Below, one piece after another: positions 36,056-45,207 of a stretch of DNA of 64,000 nt (within the stretch, counting starts at the first letter, position 1; each line of letters starts with the position of its first letter). Made by a program: the position numbers and the translations under genes. Origin of the DNA: Paenibacillus sp. MMS20-IR301 (lineage in GTDB: Bacteria; Bacillota; Bacilli; Paenibacillales; Paenibacillaceae); NCBI RefSeq assembly GCF_032302195.1, contig NZ_CP135275.1, positions 4,154,001-4,218,000 on the forward strand, read 5' to 3'. The notes beneath the pieces are model-generated. The model saw only the letters and a list, made by a program, of their open reading frames with translations, did not search any database and had not been told where the DNA came from.

Positions 36056-36269
36056 CGATATCACCTCTATGGTTTATTATGGACCGGACGACACGAGATT
36101 ATGAATTCAATAAATGTGATTGTGGTTATTGCAGCGGCTTTTTTACACTTTAAATATAACATAATGTGTAAGCATTTTCAAGCGGAATTCCGCTGTCCGC
36201 TGCCTATTTTCACAGCTTTTTCTGCTGAACTTCCGGCGCTTGCTTGTTACGCTCTATGCTGATTTTTGA

Positions 36270-36275
36270 TACAAT
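36270..36275 (+). promoter_or_regulatory. Extended -10 promoter of mnmL
   Basis: TGATACAAT (extended -10, TACAAT at 36270-36275) 27 bases before the ATG; the -35 region is weak. Confidence 0.55.
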
Positions 36276-36301
36276 GAAAAGGTTCATGAAAGGAGCTGCA
36301 C

Positions 36302-37258
36302 ATGTCTAATTTATTACAGAGTTCTTCTCCGCTTCTGTGGGGGGATAAACGTTTCCATACCTGGAACTATGAAATGCGCGGGGAGATGGATACCAAGGTG
36401 TTCAAGGTTATGCTTGATGCCGGCTTCACCTGCCCGAACCGTGACGGTTCCATTGCCAAAGGAGGCTGTACCTTCTGCAGTGCCAGAGGGTCCGGGGATT
36501 TCGCCGGAAGCCGCCGGGATGATCTGGTTACCCAGTTCAACAAAGTACGCGACCGCCAGCATCTGAAATGGCCGAACGCCAAGTATATCGGATACTTCCA
36601 GGCCTATACCAACACTTATGCTCCGGTAGAGGAGTTAAGGGAATATTATGAAGTTATTTTGCAGCAGCCGGGGGTTGTAGGCCTCGCAATTGCCACCCGC
36701 CCGGATTGCCTTCCTGATGATGTGGTCGAATATCTTGCAGATTTGAACAAACGCACTTATCTGTGGGTAGAGATGGGGCTGCAGACGATTCACCAGTCCA
36801 CCTCCGATCTGATCAACCGGGCTCATGATACTGCCTGTTATATAGAAGCTGTTGCGAAGCTCCGCAAGCACGGCATCCGTGTCTGCACCCACATTATTCA
36901 CGGCCTGCCGCAGGAGACTCATGAAATGATGCTGGAGACCGTCTCTGCTGTTGCCGCCATGGGCGTGCAGGGCATCAAAATCCATCTGCTCCACCTCATG
37001 CGCAAGACGCCGATGGTGAAGCAGTATGAAGCCGGGCTGCTGCGCTTCCTGGAACAAGGCGAGTACGTAAAGCTTATTGCCGACTCCCTGGAGCTGCTGC
37101 CGCCGGAGATGATTGTCCACCGCCTGACCGGCGATGCCCCGCGCGAAGCCCTGATCGGCCCGATGTGGAGCCTCAAGAAATGGGAAGTGCTGAACGCGAT
37201 CGACCAGGAGCTGATTGCCCGCGACTCCTGGCAGGGTAAGTACTGGAGGAAGAGCTGA
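36302..37258 (+). CDS. mnmL: Radical SAM tRNA-modification enzyme MnmL (YtqA, TIGR01212)
   Basis: A 318-residue radical SAM protein of the TIGR01212 family. The iron-sulfur motif is C44-x11-C56-x2-C59 (CPNRDGSIAKGGCTFC), the spacing of this family, not the usual Cx3Cx2C. It continues with the radical SAM barrel (YFQAYTNTYAP, ATRPDCLPD, LWVEMGLQT, THIIHGLPQET). B. subtilis YtqA was reported to convert cmnm5(s2)U34 in tRNA toward nm5(s2)U for the adjacent methyltransferase. ATG follows AAAGGAG. Its stop overlaps the next start (TGATG), coupling it to mnmM. Confidence 0.88.
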   Translation: MSNLLQSSSPLLWGDKRFHTWNYEMRGEMDTKVFKVMLDAGFTCPNRDGSIAKGGCTFCSARGSGDFAGSRRDDLVTQFNKVRDRQHLKWPNAKYIGYFQAYTNTYAPVEELREYYEVILQQPGVVGLAIATRPDCLPDDVVEYLADLNKRTYLWVEMGLQTIHQSTSDLINRAHDTACYIEAVAKLRKHGIRVCTHIIHGLPQETHEMMLETVSAVAAMGVQGIKIHLLHLMRKTPMVKQYEAGLLRFLEQGEYVKLIADSLELLPPEMIVHRLTGDAPREALIGPMWSLKKWEVLNAIDQELIARDSWQGKYWRKS

Positions 37259-37872
37259 TGGGCTTCATGTCCGTGCTTAGCTTTGCCCATAAGCTGACCG
37301 AAGGGCGCCTGTCCTCCGGCGGGCTGGCCATCGATGCCACCGTAGGCACAGGTAGCGATACCCTGTTCCTCGCCAGGACGGCCGGGCCGCGCGGCGGAGT
37401 CTACGGCTTCGACATCCAGCCTGCGGCGCTGGAGCTTGCGGAAGAGCGCCTGCGGCTGGCCCGGGAGGAAGCGACGGCTGCGCTGTCTCCCGTAACCCTG
37501 CTGCAGCAGAGCCATGCAGCAATGGCTGAAGACGTTCCGCCCGGCTGGCGCGGAACGGTCTCGGCGGTGATGTTCAACCTCGGCTATCTGCCCACGGGCG
37601 ATGCCGATAAGACCATCATCACCGAGCCGGCGAGCACGCTGGCCGCGCTGCAGGCGGCGCTCGCGCTGCTCCGTCCGGGCGGGATCATCACGGCCGTGCT
37701 GTATCCCGGCCACGCGGGCGGCGGCAGTGAAGCCGCCGCCGTAGAAGCCTGGGCCGCGGGCCTGGCCCAGCAGGAGGCGCAAAGCATCGTGTACCGCCAG
37801 CTGCAGCGGGCCTCCGCCCCTTATGTTGTGGCTGTAGAGAAGAAAAAAGGAGCTGATCAATCATGGCAGTAA
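37258..37872 (+). CDS. mnmM: tRNA nm5(s2)U34 methyltransferase MnmM (YtqB)
   Basis: A 204-residue class I SAM methyltransferase. SAM motif I is IDATVGTGSDTLFLA near residue 27, the acidic residue is in GFDIQPAALELAEERL, and NLGYLPTGD (near 104) is typical of the YtqB family. In B. subtilis it completes mnm5s2U34 by methylating nm5s2U. It starts inside the mnmL stop. ATG at 37258 follows GGAGGAAGAG; a second ATG three codons later is possible. GC content rises clearly in the C-terminal third (alanine-rich stretch near 150-175). Confidence 0.88.
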   Translation: MGFMSVLSFAHKLTEGRLSSGGLAIDATVGTGSDTLFLARTAGPRGGVYGFDIQPAALELAEERLRLAREEATAALSPVTLLQQSHAAMAEDVPPGWRGTVSAVMFNLGYLPTGDADKTIITEPASTLAALQAALALLRPGGIITAVLYPGHAGGGSEAAAVEAWAAGLAQQEAQSIVYRQLQRASAPYVVAVEKKKGADQSWQ

Positions 37873-38252
37873 CAAAGATGGAGCATGTCGGAATCAAGGT
37901 AGACAAGCTTGAGCGTTCGCTGCAATTCTACCAGGAGGTCATCGGCCTCACGCTGCAGGGAATAATCGGAGAGCCGGAAGACGGGCTGCGGCTGGCTTTT
38001 CTCAGTTTTCCCGGCCAGACCAGCGTAGAGGTTGAACTGATCGAACGGGTATTTGAAGGTCTGCCGCAGGAAGGCAGGGTCAGCCACACCGCATTCACAG
38101 TCGACAACATTGATGAAGAGCACAGCAGACTTGCCGGGCTCCGCATCCCTGCCCTGACCGGTATCTCTACACTTGCTAACGGCAGCCGCTACTTCTTCTT
38201 CGACGGGCCCGATGGGGAGAAGCTTGAATTCTTCCAGTCCACACGCAATTAA
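37863..38252 (+). CDS. VOC-superfamily protein (glyoxalase/epimerase-like)
   Basis: A 129-residue protein with two beta-alpha-beta-beta-beta modules. Likely metal ligands are His8 (KMEHVGIKV), Glu in SVEVELIE, His in VSHTAFTV and Glu in KLEFFQ. Spacing resembles methylmalonyl-CoA epimerase and glyoxalase I families; the reaction is not determined. ATG follows AAAAGGAG and overlaps the end of mnmM by ten bases, so it is co-transcribed with the tRNA genes, though a shared function is not evident. Confidence 0.85.
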   Translation: MAVTKMEHVGIKVDKLERSLQFYQEVIGLTLQGIIGEPEDGLRLAFLSFPGQTSVEVELIERVFEGLPQEGRVSHTAFTVDNIDEEHSRLAGLRIPALTGISTLANGSRYFFFDGPDGEKLEFFQSTRN

Positions 38253-38297
38253 TTAGCCGCATTTACTAATTCTATAATTAGAAAGGAAGATCTTGTA

Positions 38298-39266
38298 ATG
38301 ACCAAGCCATATCCTCTGAAGTTTCAGCCGGAGTTCAAAGAACGTGTCTGGGGAGGCCGGGCGCTGGAAAAATTCGGCCTGGAGCTGCCGGAAGGCCACA
38401 TCGGTGAAGGCTGGATGATTGCCGACCATGCGAATGGTGTCTCAACCGTAGTTAACGGGGAACTGGCCGGACAAGGCCTTGATGCCATCCGGGAACAGCT
38501 TGGAGCAGAATGGTTCGGCAGCAAAGGCAATGCGGAGGGCGGCGGAAGATTCCCGCTGCTGATCAAGCTGCTCGACTGCAACGACAACCTCTCTGTACAG
38601 GTGCATCCTACGGATGATTATGCCGGACTGCCAAAAGGCGAACTGGGGAAAACTGAAATGTGGTATGTCCTCGATGCCAAACCGGGAGCCAAAATCATCT
38701 ACGGCCTGAAAGACGGTGTAACCCGGGAAATGCTGCAGGAAGCGCTGGAAACCGGAACCGTTATGGACAGCCTGCAGGAGATTACGGTATCGGCCGGAGA
38801 CTCCTTTTACATCCCTGCAGGTACGGTTCACGCCTTGTGTGCCGGAGTGGTTGTAGCCGAAATCCAGCAGAATTCCGACACTACATACCGGATTTATGAC
38901 TATGACCGGCCGGGTCTTGACGGCAAGCCGCGTGAGCTGCATATTGAGGATTCCCTGAATGTTACGGCCTACGGGGGTGCAGGTGCGACTTCAATGAAGA
39001 CAGACGGCGCTGTGGCCGGAGAGTGGCTGCAGATTGCCTCCTCCCCGTACTTTATCGTAGAAAAAGGGGTGGTCTCCGGTGAATGGCAGCTTGCTACCAC
39101 GGAGGACAGCTTCACTATCCTTGTAATCTGTGAAGGCAGCGGCCATCTGATCTGGGAGGGCGGCTCCCAGCCTTATGCCGCAGGTGAATGCTATCTGCTC
39201 CCTTCCAGCCTCGGCGCTTACAGCATCGAAGGCATGTCCACCGTGCTCCGCTCTTATTTGCCTTAA
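38298..39266 (+). CDS. manA: Mannose-6-phosphate isomerase, class I
   Basis: A 322-residue zinc enzyme that interconverts mannose-6-phosphate and fructose-6-phosphate. Zinc ligands are visible in QVHPTDDYA (Gln/His), KTEMWYV (Glu) and GTVHALCAG (His). The start PLKFQPEFKERVWGGRAL is the family N-terminus. Length fits the short type I ManA of Bacillota. ATG follows AAAGGAAGA. It may be read from the mnmL promoter (45-base gap) or from its own. Confidence 0.95.
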   Translation: MTKPYPLKFQPEFKERVWGGRALEKFGLELPEGHIGEGWMIADHANGVSTVVNGELAGQGLDAIREQLGAEWFGSKGNAEGGGRFPLLIKLLDCNDNLSVQVHPTDDYAGLPKGELGKTEMWYVLDAKPGAKIIYGLKDGVTREMLQEALETGTVMDSLQEITVSAGDSFYIPAGTVHALCAGVVVAEIQQNSDTTYRIYDYDRPGLDGKPRELHIEDSLNVTAYGGAGATSMKTDGAVAGEWLQIASSPYFIVEKGVVSGEWQLATTEDSFTILVICEGSGHLIWEGGSQPYAAGECYLLPSSLGAYSIEGMSTVLRSYLP

Positions 39267-39355
39267 GCTGCAGCCTTTCTGCAGCTCAGTTTTGATAAAT
39301 CTAACTTGGCCTAACCTGTATAAGACGCTGAACTTAATGATCAGGAGGACAGGCG

Positions 39356-40324
39356 ATGCGACAGAACACCTTTACCATGACTGACCCCACCGGTGTCCTA
39401 ATCCATGTCTACGAATGGCTGCCGGATACGGAAGCAGACGCCAAGGTCAGAGGAATCGTGCAAATCTCCCACGGGATGTGTGAAACGGCTGCGCGGTATG
39501 CACGGTTCGCAGAAGCACTTACCTCTGCCGGCTATGCAGTCTATGCTAATGACCACAGGGGCCACGGCCTCACCGCCGGCAAAATCAATCTCCTCGGGGA
39601 TACCGGGGAGAACGGATTCTACTGGATGCGGCGCAATCTGCTGCAGCTTGCAGCTATTGCCTGCTCCAGGCATGAGCATGTACCGATTTATCTTCTGGCC
39701 CACAGCATGGGCTCCTTCCTGGCCCAGAAGCTGATGTGTGAGGAAGGCCATGACATTTACAGCGGCTTCATCTTAAGCGGCACTAACGGCCCCCGGGGGA
39801 TGCTGAAGCTGGGGGAATCCTTATCGGCAGTGCAATTAAGGCTGCAGGGTGATCATCACCGCAGTGTCCTGTTAAACGGAATCGTCTTCGGTGCGTATAA
39901 CCGTTCCTTCTCTCCGGTCAGGACTGCCTTTGACTGGCTGTCCAGCGACCCGGCTGAGGTAGACCGCTTCATTGCCGATCCGTATTGCGGGGCAATCTGC
40001 ACCACCCGGTTCTTCCGGGACTTCTTCCACATGCTGCGGGAGCTCCACATGAGGCAGACGCTGCTCACCTTATGCCACAATAAGCCTGTCTACCTGTTCT
40101 CCGGGGAGAAGGACCCTGTGGGCATGAACGGCCAGGGGGTGAAGCGCCTGGCTGAGCTGTACCGGAGGCAGGGGCTGCAGGATGTGGAAATCAGGCTGTA
40201 CCCTGAAGGCAGACACGAAATGCTGAACGAGGTTAACCGTGACCAGGTGACCGCAGATGTGCTGGACTGGCTCGCCCGCCACCTTCCTGCCGGATCGCTG
40301 AGGCTGCAGCCGGCAGCCCGTTAA
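39356..40324 (+). CDS. Alpha/beta hydrolase (monoacylglycerol lipase/lysophospholipase type)
   Basis: A 322-residue serine hydrolase of the Hydrolase_4 (serine aminopeptidase S33) family. The oxyanion motif is ISHGMCETAARY, the nucleophile elbow LAHSMGSFLAQ (Ser near 122), the acid GEKDPVG and the histidine EGRHEMLNE. No signal peptide, so cytosolic. ATG follows CAGGAGGAC. It is 90 bases after manA; the substrate is a guess (monoacylglycerol or lysophospholipid by family). Confidence 0.9.
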   Translation: MRQNTFTMTDPTGVLIHVYEWLPDTEADAKVRGIVQISHGMCETAARYARFAEALTSAGYAVYANDHRGHGLTAGKINLLGDTGENGFYWMRRNLLQLAAIACSRHEHVPIYLLAHSMGSFLAQKLMCEEGHDIYSGFILSGTNGPRGMLKLGESLSAVQLRLQGDHHRSVLLNGIVFGAYNRSFSPVRTAFDWLSSDPAEVDRFIADPYCGAICTTRFFRDFFHMLRELHMRQTLLTLCHNKPVYLFSGEKDPVGMNGQGVKRLAELYRRQGLQDVEIRLYPEGRHEMLNEVNRDQVTADVLDWLARHLPAGSLRLQPAAR

Positions 40325-40351
40325 GGTTTAACCGCTGCAGCGGTCAACGGT

Positions 40352-40405
40352 CTATAACAAAGAAAAGGCACCCGTTAAATACGGAGTGCCTTTTCTTTGT
40401 TATAG
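40352..40405. terminator. Perfect 20-bp hairpin terminator, overlapping a gene end
   Basis: Bases 40352-40371 are exactly complementary to 40386-40405 (loop 14). The outer stem is A/T-rich, so T-rich tracts follow on both strands. The last nine codons of the histidine phosphatase gene lie within the hairpin. It separates two convergent genes. Confidence 0.9.
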
Positions 40406-40920
40406 GCAATAATTGAAGCATGCGGAATATCGCCTATCTCGCCTACCAGAGTGCGGAAGGCCATGCCGTGACCGGTAATGATTATTTTGCGATAATCGAG
40501 ATAACGGTCAATTACCTGCTCCACGCGGTTCTTCAGCAGCTCTCTGGATTCCCAAAGCTTGGCTGCTCCCGGAGGATAGACGCCCTGATGTGCAACATAA
40601 TCATTTCCGAGCTCGGTCAGCCGCTGCACAGAAGCGTATTCAAAGCTTAAGTCCGGCTGCCATTCCCGCAGGTCGAATTCAATCCTGATGTGCAGGCCAA
40701 GCTCCTTGGATAAAATTGCTGCCGTTTGCAACGCCCGTGGGTACGGTGATGAAACAATGATTTCCGCATCCTGCAAACGTTCATCCCCGGCTGTCAAATA
40801 TACCTGCTGAACTCCGGTCTCGGTAAGAGGTACCAAATCCCGGCCATGCCCTTTTAACCGGTATTGCTCATTGATCCCCCAATCCGGTTCACCATGGCGG
40901 ATCAGATAAAATTGCGTCAT
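40375..40920 (-). CDS. Histidine phosphatase (phosphoglycerate-mutase-like)
   Basis: A 181-residue protein of the His-phosphatase superfamily. The phosphohistidine motif is LIRHGEPDW (His9), followed by SSPYPRALQTA and the second histidine in ITGHGMAFR near residue 154. Such proteins dephosphorylate sugars, nucleotides or cofactor intermediates; the specific substrate is unknown. ATG follows CAGGGGGTG. The stop codon falls inside the transcription terminator. Confidence 0.9.
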   Translation of the reverse strand: MTQFYLIRHGEPDWGINEQYRLKGHGRDLVPLTETGVQQVYLTAGDERLQDAEIIVSSPYPRALQTAAILSKELGLHIRIEFDLREWQPDLSFEYASVQRLTELGNDYVAHQGVYPPGAAKLWESRELLKNRVEQVIDRYLDYRKIIITGHGMAFRTLVGEIGDIPHASIIAYNKEKALRI

Positions 40921-40962
40921 GCGTACACCCCCTGTCAGTCTTTCATATCTGTGCCTTGCTCA

Positions 40963-41244
40963 GGCAGAGGGAACTGCAGGCTTAGGAGCCAGCTTATACT
41001 GTAAAATCATTTGCGGGCCTTTGCTTCCGCTGCGCCGCAGCCCGTTATCCTGAAACCCTGCACGAAGATACAGCTGCCGGGCAGCCGTATTGCGCTCATT
41101 TACGGCCAGCACAATCTGCTCCGCCCCGGGATATTGGATACGGACGAAATCCGGCAGCACCGCACTATGATAATCTTCAAAGAAATTAGCGATGCCTGCT
41201 CCGGGGGCAGGTTGAAGTTCAGCAGTGACGAAACGGATTGAAGA
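40963..41244 (-). pseudogene. Truncated GNAT acetyltransferase remnant
   Basis: An open stretch of about 93 codons reading SSIRFVTAELQPAPG... and ending in a clear GNAT motif B (AVNERNTAARQLYLRAGFQDNG) and C-terminus. The N-terminal half and acetyl-CoA motif A (x-P-x2-R/Q-G-x-G) are missing. It begins directly behind the TAG stop of the B12-radical SAM gene and in the same frame. No ATG lies in frame, and the only GTG (41160) has no ribosome site. It could be a decayed GNAT gene, or be made by stop read-through or re-initiation. Confidence 0.6.
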
Positions 41245-43176
41245 CTACACGGGCAGCGCATAATACTGCGCCCGCTGGCTCTCGTCCTGCTGATACAGCA
41301 CGATCAGCAGCGTACGGCCATCGCCGGCGCCTGGGTGCGGATCGGCCATCGCCGGAGCTGCGCCCTCGGCCAGAGCAACGGCCGCATGTCCTGCAGCCGG
41401 CTCCGCTCCATCCCCGCCGGACCCGCCGTCCGCCAGGCCAGCCGCCGGACTCTCCACCTTACCCGCCGCCTCAGACTCAGCAGCGGCAGCAACAATTCCG
41501 TCAAACCGCAGCCCGCTAAGCGACTCCAGCACCGGTTCAAGCCGGAACGGCAGCACATCGAGCACGATGTACTTTTGCAGCTCGCGCTCGCTGAGGCCCG
41601 CCTCGGCCAGCCTGGCCGAGAGCAGCTCCGGCTGCCGGGCAATGTGCTGCAGATGCTTCGCCCACTCCGACTTATCAAGGACATCGTTCCACCAGATTTT
41701 GCGCGGCTTGTACTTATGTCCAAGGAAGTAATCCAGCTTCATCAGTCCGGTGATGATATCCATGGAGCCAGTGCCCCGGTCCGTAAGGAAATCCTGCAGC
41801 CGGGTGAACAGATCCTCCAGCTGATGCCCGATCTTCTGCCAGCCCCGTTCTTCCCAGTAGTCGCCGAACTCCTGGAAGAAATCGAACGGCGAAGGAAACA
41901 CATGGCGGATCAGATATTTAACCGCATGATCCATCCGGTGGCTGTTCCAGTACTTCTCCAGCACATCCTCCAGCCGCTTCAGGCGGATGATGTCGGAGAA
42001 CGGCATCACATGGCTGCTGAGAATTTCGTAGGGCGCATTCTCCATATACGTATAATCGTATTTGGCCGCCTGGGCGCGCAGCCCGGTGCCGCGCAGCATT
42101 TTGAGGAAACCCAGCTGCAGCTCCTCCGGCTCCATGGCGAACACATCGTTAAAAGTCTTGCGGAAGGTGGAATAATCCTCCATCGGAAGCCCCGCAATCA
42201 AATCCAGATGCTGGTCGATATTGCCGCTGGCCTTGATCTTCATCACGGTACGGGAGAGCTTCGCGAAGTTCTGGCGGCGCTTGACCAGCTCATTCGTCTC
42301 ATCATTGGTCGACTGCACGCCGATCTCGAACCGGAAGATACCCGGAGGCGCATTCTCGGCAAGAAAATCAAGCACCTCAGGCCGCATAATATCCGCCGTA
42401 ATCTCGAACTGGAACACGCAGCCCTGATGATTATCGATCAGGAACTGGAACATCTCCATCGCGTAATTCCGGTTAATGTTAAAGGTCCGGTCGAGGAATT
42501 TGATAACCTTGGCTCCGCCCTCAATCAGATAGAGAAGATCTGACTTCACCCGCTCTATGTCGTAATACCGCACGCCGACTTCGATACTGGACAGGCAGAA
42601 CTGGCAGTTGAACGGGCAGCCCCGGCTGGTCTCAAAATACACAATCCGCTTGCTCAGCTCCGGCAGATCATCCGCGAACCGGTGCGGAGTCGGCAACGTA
42701 TTCAGATCGCTTTTGGGACGGGGAGGGTTGACGATCAGCTCTTCGCCCTTGCGGTAAGCAGCCCCATATACAAAGTGATACTTGTGCCCGTCCCGGATCT
42801 CCTGCAGCAGATGATGAAACGTCTCTTCCCCGTCACCGTTAACCACAAAGTCGATTCCGGCTTCCCGCTTCATCCAGTACAGCGGCTCATAGGATACCTC
42901 CGGCCCGCCGAGCACGATCTTCACCTCCGGCAGAACCTGCTTCAGAATCGCGACCAGCTTGACTGTCTCCTCGATGTTCCAGATATAACAGGAGAACCCG
43001 ATCACATCCGGCTGCTTCTGGTACAGGTCAGACACGATATTCATCAGGGGATCTTTGATGGTATATTCCGCCAGTACGATATCTTCAAATTCATGCTCAC
43101 TGTATGCCTTCAAGAGCCGGATCGCCAGCGACGTATGAATATATTTGGCGTTTAATGTGGCCAGGATGATTCTCAT
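41245..43176 (-). CDS. B12-binding radical SAM protein (DUF4080)
   Basis: A 643-residue protein in three parts. A cobalamin-binding domain (about 1-130) has the GFSCYIWN and VLGGPEVSYEP signatures. A radical SAM domain has the cluster C187-x3-C191-x2-C194 (SRGCPFNCQFC). A DUF4080 domain follows from about 380 onward. The family is widespread in Bacillota but its reaction is not established. Between about residues 575 and 620 is an Ala/Gly/Pro-rich low-complexity insert before the conserved end LLIVLYQQDESQRAQYYALPV. It follows recQ by 15 bases on the same strand, so they form an operon. Confidence 0.9.
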   Translation of the reverse strand: MRIILATLNAKYIHTSLAIRLLKAYSEHEFEDIVLAEYTIKDPLMNIVSDLYQKQPDVIGFSCYIWNIEETVKLVAILKQVLPEVKIVLGGPEVSYEPLYWMKREAGIDFVVNGDGEETFHHLLQEIRDGHKYHFVYGAAYRKGEELIVNPPRPKSDLNTLPTPHRFADDLPELSKRIVYFETSRGCPFNCQFCLSSIEVGVRYYDIERVKSDLLYLIEGGAKVIKFLDRTFNINRNYAMEMFQFLIDNHQGCVFQFEITADIMRPEVLDFLAENAPPGIFRFEIGVQSTNDETNELVKRRQNFAKLSRTVMKIKASGNIDQHLDLIAGLPMEDYSTFRKTFNDVFAMEPEELQLGFLKMLRGTGLRAQAAKYDYTYMENAPYEILSSHVMPFSDIIRLKRLEDVLEKYWNSHRMDHAVKYLIRHVFPSPFDFFQEFGDYWEERGWQKIGHQLEDLFTRLQDFLTDRGTGSMDIITGLMKLDYFLGHKYKPRKIWWNDVLDKSEWAKHLQHIARQPELLSARLAEAGLSERELQKYIVLDVLPFRLEPVLESLSGLRFDGIVAAAAESEAAGKVESPAAGLADGGSGGDGAEPAAGHAAVALAEGAAPAMADPHPGAGDGRTLLIVLYQQDESQRAQYYALPV

Positions 43177-43191
43177 GCCTTACAACCTTCT

Positions 43192-45018
43192 TTACATTTC
43201 ATTTTGAAAAAACTCCAGGAATGCCTTGCCGTACTTCCGGTATTTCACTTCGCCGACACCCTTCACCCTCAGCATCTCCGCTTCCGTCTGCGGACAAACC
43301 ACGCTCATCTCACGCAGTGTAGCATCGTTGAAAATGATATAGGACGGCACATGCTCGCGTCCCGCCAGCTCGCGGCGGATCAGCCGAAGCTGCTCGAAGA
43401 CGGTCTCGTTCACGGCAGATGGTGAGTGGTCGCGCGTCCGGCTGCGGTCCCGCGTGCCGGAGGTGACAAGCGTACGGGCTACACGCTGATGAACCTCACG
43501 CTGGCCCCGCAGCACCTCGGCAGCCAGCGGCTGCAGCCGCACGACAGGGTACTGCCCTTCCGATAAGGACAGGTAGCCCTCCGAGATCAGCACATTGATG
43601 CTCTCGGTAATCTCCTTCTCCGTGCGGGTGGACATCGCGCCATGGGTCGGCAGGTTCTCGAAGCCGTACTGCAGCACCTTCTGGTTGCGCGAGCCCTTCA
43701 GCACAGAAGATACCAGCGCCACACCATAGCGCTCACGCATGCGGTGAATGCAGGAGAAGATCTTCTGGGCGTCCACGGTCATATCGATTAGCTCACGCTC
43801 ATCCGTACAGGAGCTGCAGATGCCGCATAGCTTGTCCTCATGCTCCTCGCCGAAATAATCCAGCTGCGCACTGCGCAGGCAGCGTGTGGTATAGCAGTAA
43901 TCGATCATCTGCTGCAGCTTGCGGTATTCATTGGCCTTGCGCTCCGGGTCCTGCGGGTTCTGCTCAATCAGGAACTTCTGGGTCATAATATCCTGGGCGC
44001 TGAAGAGCAGAATACAATCACTCGGCTCGCCGTCACGCCCGGCGCGTCCGGCCTCCTGGACATAGGCCTCCATATTCTTCGGCATGTTGTAGTGGATGAC
44101 ATACCGGACGTTCGACTTGTCAATTCCCATCCCGAACGCATTCGTAGCCACCATGACACGGATATCGTCATAGAGGAACCCTTCCTGGCTGTCCGCCCGC
44201 TCCTGATCATTCATCCCGGCGTGGTAACGGCCGGCAGCAATGCCTGCCGCCTGCAGCCGCTGATAAAGATCATCCACCTCTTTGCGGGTGGCGGCATAGA
44301 CAATGCCCGGCTGGTTCGCATGCTGCGCCGCATAATCCATTACGAATTCGCGTTTGTTCTCGCCGCGCAGCACGGACATGGCCAGGTTATCCCGGCCGAG
44401 TCCGGTCATGAAGACGCCCGGTTCACGCAGCCGCAGCAGCCGGACCATATCCTCCATAACCTCCGGTGTAGCTGTGGCCGTGAACGCGGCCAGTATCGGC
44501 CGCTGCGGCAGCTCTTCGACAAACGGAGAAACCGCCAGATAGCTGGTCCGGAAATCATGCCCCCACTGCGAGACGCAGTGGGCTTCATCGACAGCGACGC
44601 AGGAAATGGGCAGGCCTGCCATCTCCAGGCGGAACCAGTCCAGCTCCAGCCGCTCCGGCGCAACGTAGAGCAGCTTGAGTTCGCTCCGGCGGGCGGCGCG
44701 GATCCGCTCATTCACTTCCTTGCCGCTTAAAGTACTGTTGATATAAGCAGCAGCAATCCCCGCTGTAGTGAGCGCATCCACCTGATCCTTCATCAGGGAG
44801 ATCAGCGGCGATACGACCAGCGTAAGCCCCGGCAACAGCAGCGCCGGAACCTGGTAACAGATCGATTTGCCGCCTCCGGTGGGCAGGATGCCCAGCGTAT
44901 CGCGGCCTTCGAGCAGATGCTTCACAATTTTCTTCTGGCCTTCCCGGAAATCGGGGTAGCCGTAATATTTCTGCAGGACCGCCTGCGCTTGTTCCATCAT
45001 GTTTTCTTGCATTTTCAT
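43192..45018 (-). CDS. recQ: ATP-dependent DNA helicase RecQ
   Basis: A 608-residue 3'-5' DNA helicase for recombination and fork repair. Helicase motifs include Walker A PTGGGKS near 48, DEAHCVSQWGHDFR and QEAGRAGRDGEPS (motif VI). The RQC region has zinc cysteines (CYTTRCLR...CGICSSC) near 370-400. A C-terminal HRDC domain (about 525-605, PSYIIFNDATLREM) is present, so it is full length. ATG at 45016-45018 has GGAG about 11 bases upstream. Transcribed first, with the B12-radical SAM gene behind. Confidence 0.96.
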   Translation of the reverse strand: MKMQENMMEQAQAVLQKYYGYPDFREGQKKIVKHLLEGRDTLGILPTGGGKSICYQVPALLLPGLTLVVSPLISLMKDQVDALTTAGIAAAYINSTLSGKEVNERIRAARRSELKLLYVAPERLELDWFRLEMAGLPISCVAVDEAHCVSQWGHDFRTSYLAVSPFVEELPQRPILAAFTATATPEVMEDMVRLLRLREPGVFMTGLGRDNLAMSVLRGENKREFVMDYAAQHANQPGIVYAATRKEVDDLYQRLQAAGIAAGRYHAGMNDQERADSQEGFLYDDIRVMVATNAFGMGIDKSNVRYVIHYNMPKNMEAYVQEAGRAGRDGEPSDCILLFSAQDIMTQKFLIEQNPQDPERKANEYRKLQQMIDYCYTTRCLRSAQLDYFGEEHEDKLCGICSSCTDERELIDMTVDAQKIFSCIHRMRERYGVALVSSVLKGSRNQKVLQYGFENLPTHGAMSTRTEKEITESINVLISEGYLSLSEGQYPVVRLQPLAAEVLRGQREVHQRVARTLVTSGTRDRSRTRDHSPSAVNETVFEQLRLIRRELAGREHVPSYIIFNDATLREMSVVCPQTEAEMLRVKGVGEVKYRKYGKAFLEFFQNEM

Positions 45019-45207
45019 ATCGCTTCGGACTCCTTAACACTTTCTATCTTTTAGTTTACCGGGCAACCCGCTACGAAAGCAACCGCCTGAAGCAACTATC
45101 CTCATGCAGCTTTTGGGTCTACCGCAGCAAATTTACATAAAAATCCGGCTTCCAAGCAACACTTAAGAGAAATAGATTCAAAGCGCCCCGGAGAGGAGGC
45201 TATCCCT

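Noticed and set aside
36919..37860. 313-codon minus-strand frame opposite mnmL and mnmM
   Set aside because: Spans the junction of two well-supported plus-strand genes and is Arg/Gly-rich with no domain.
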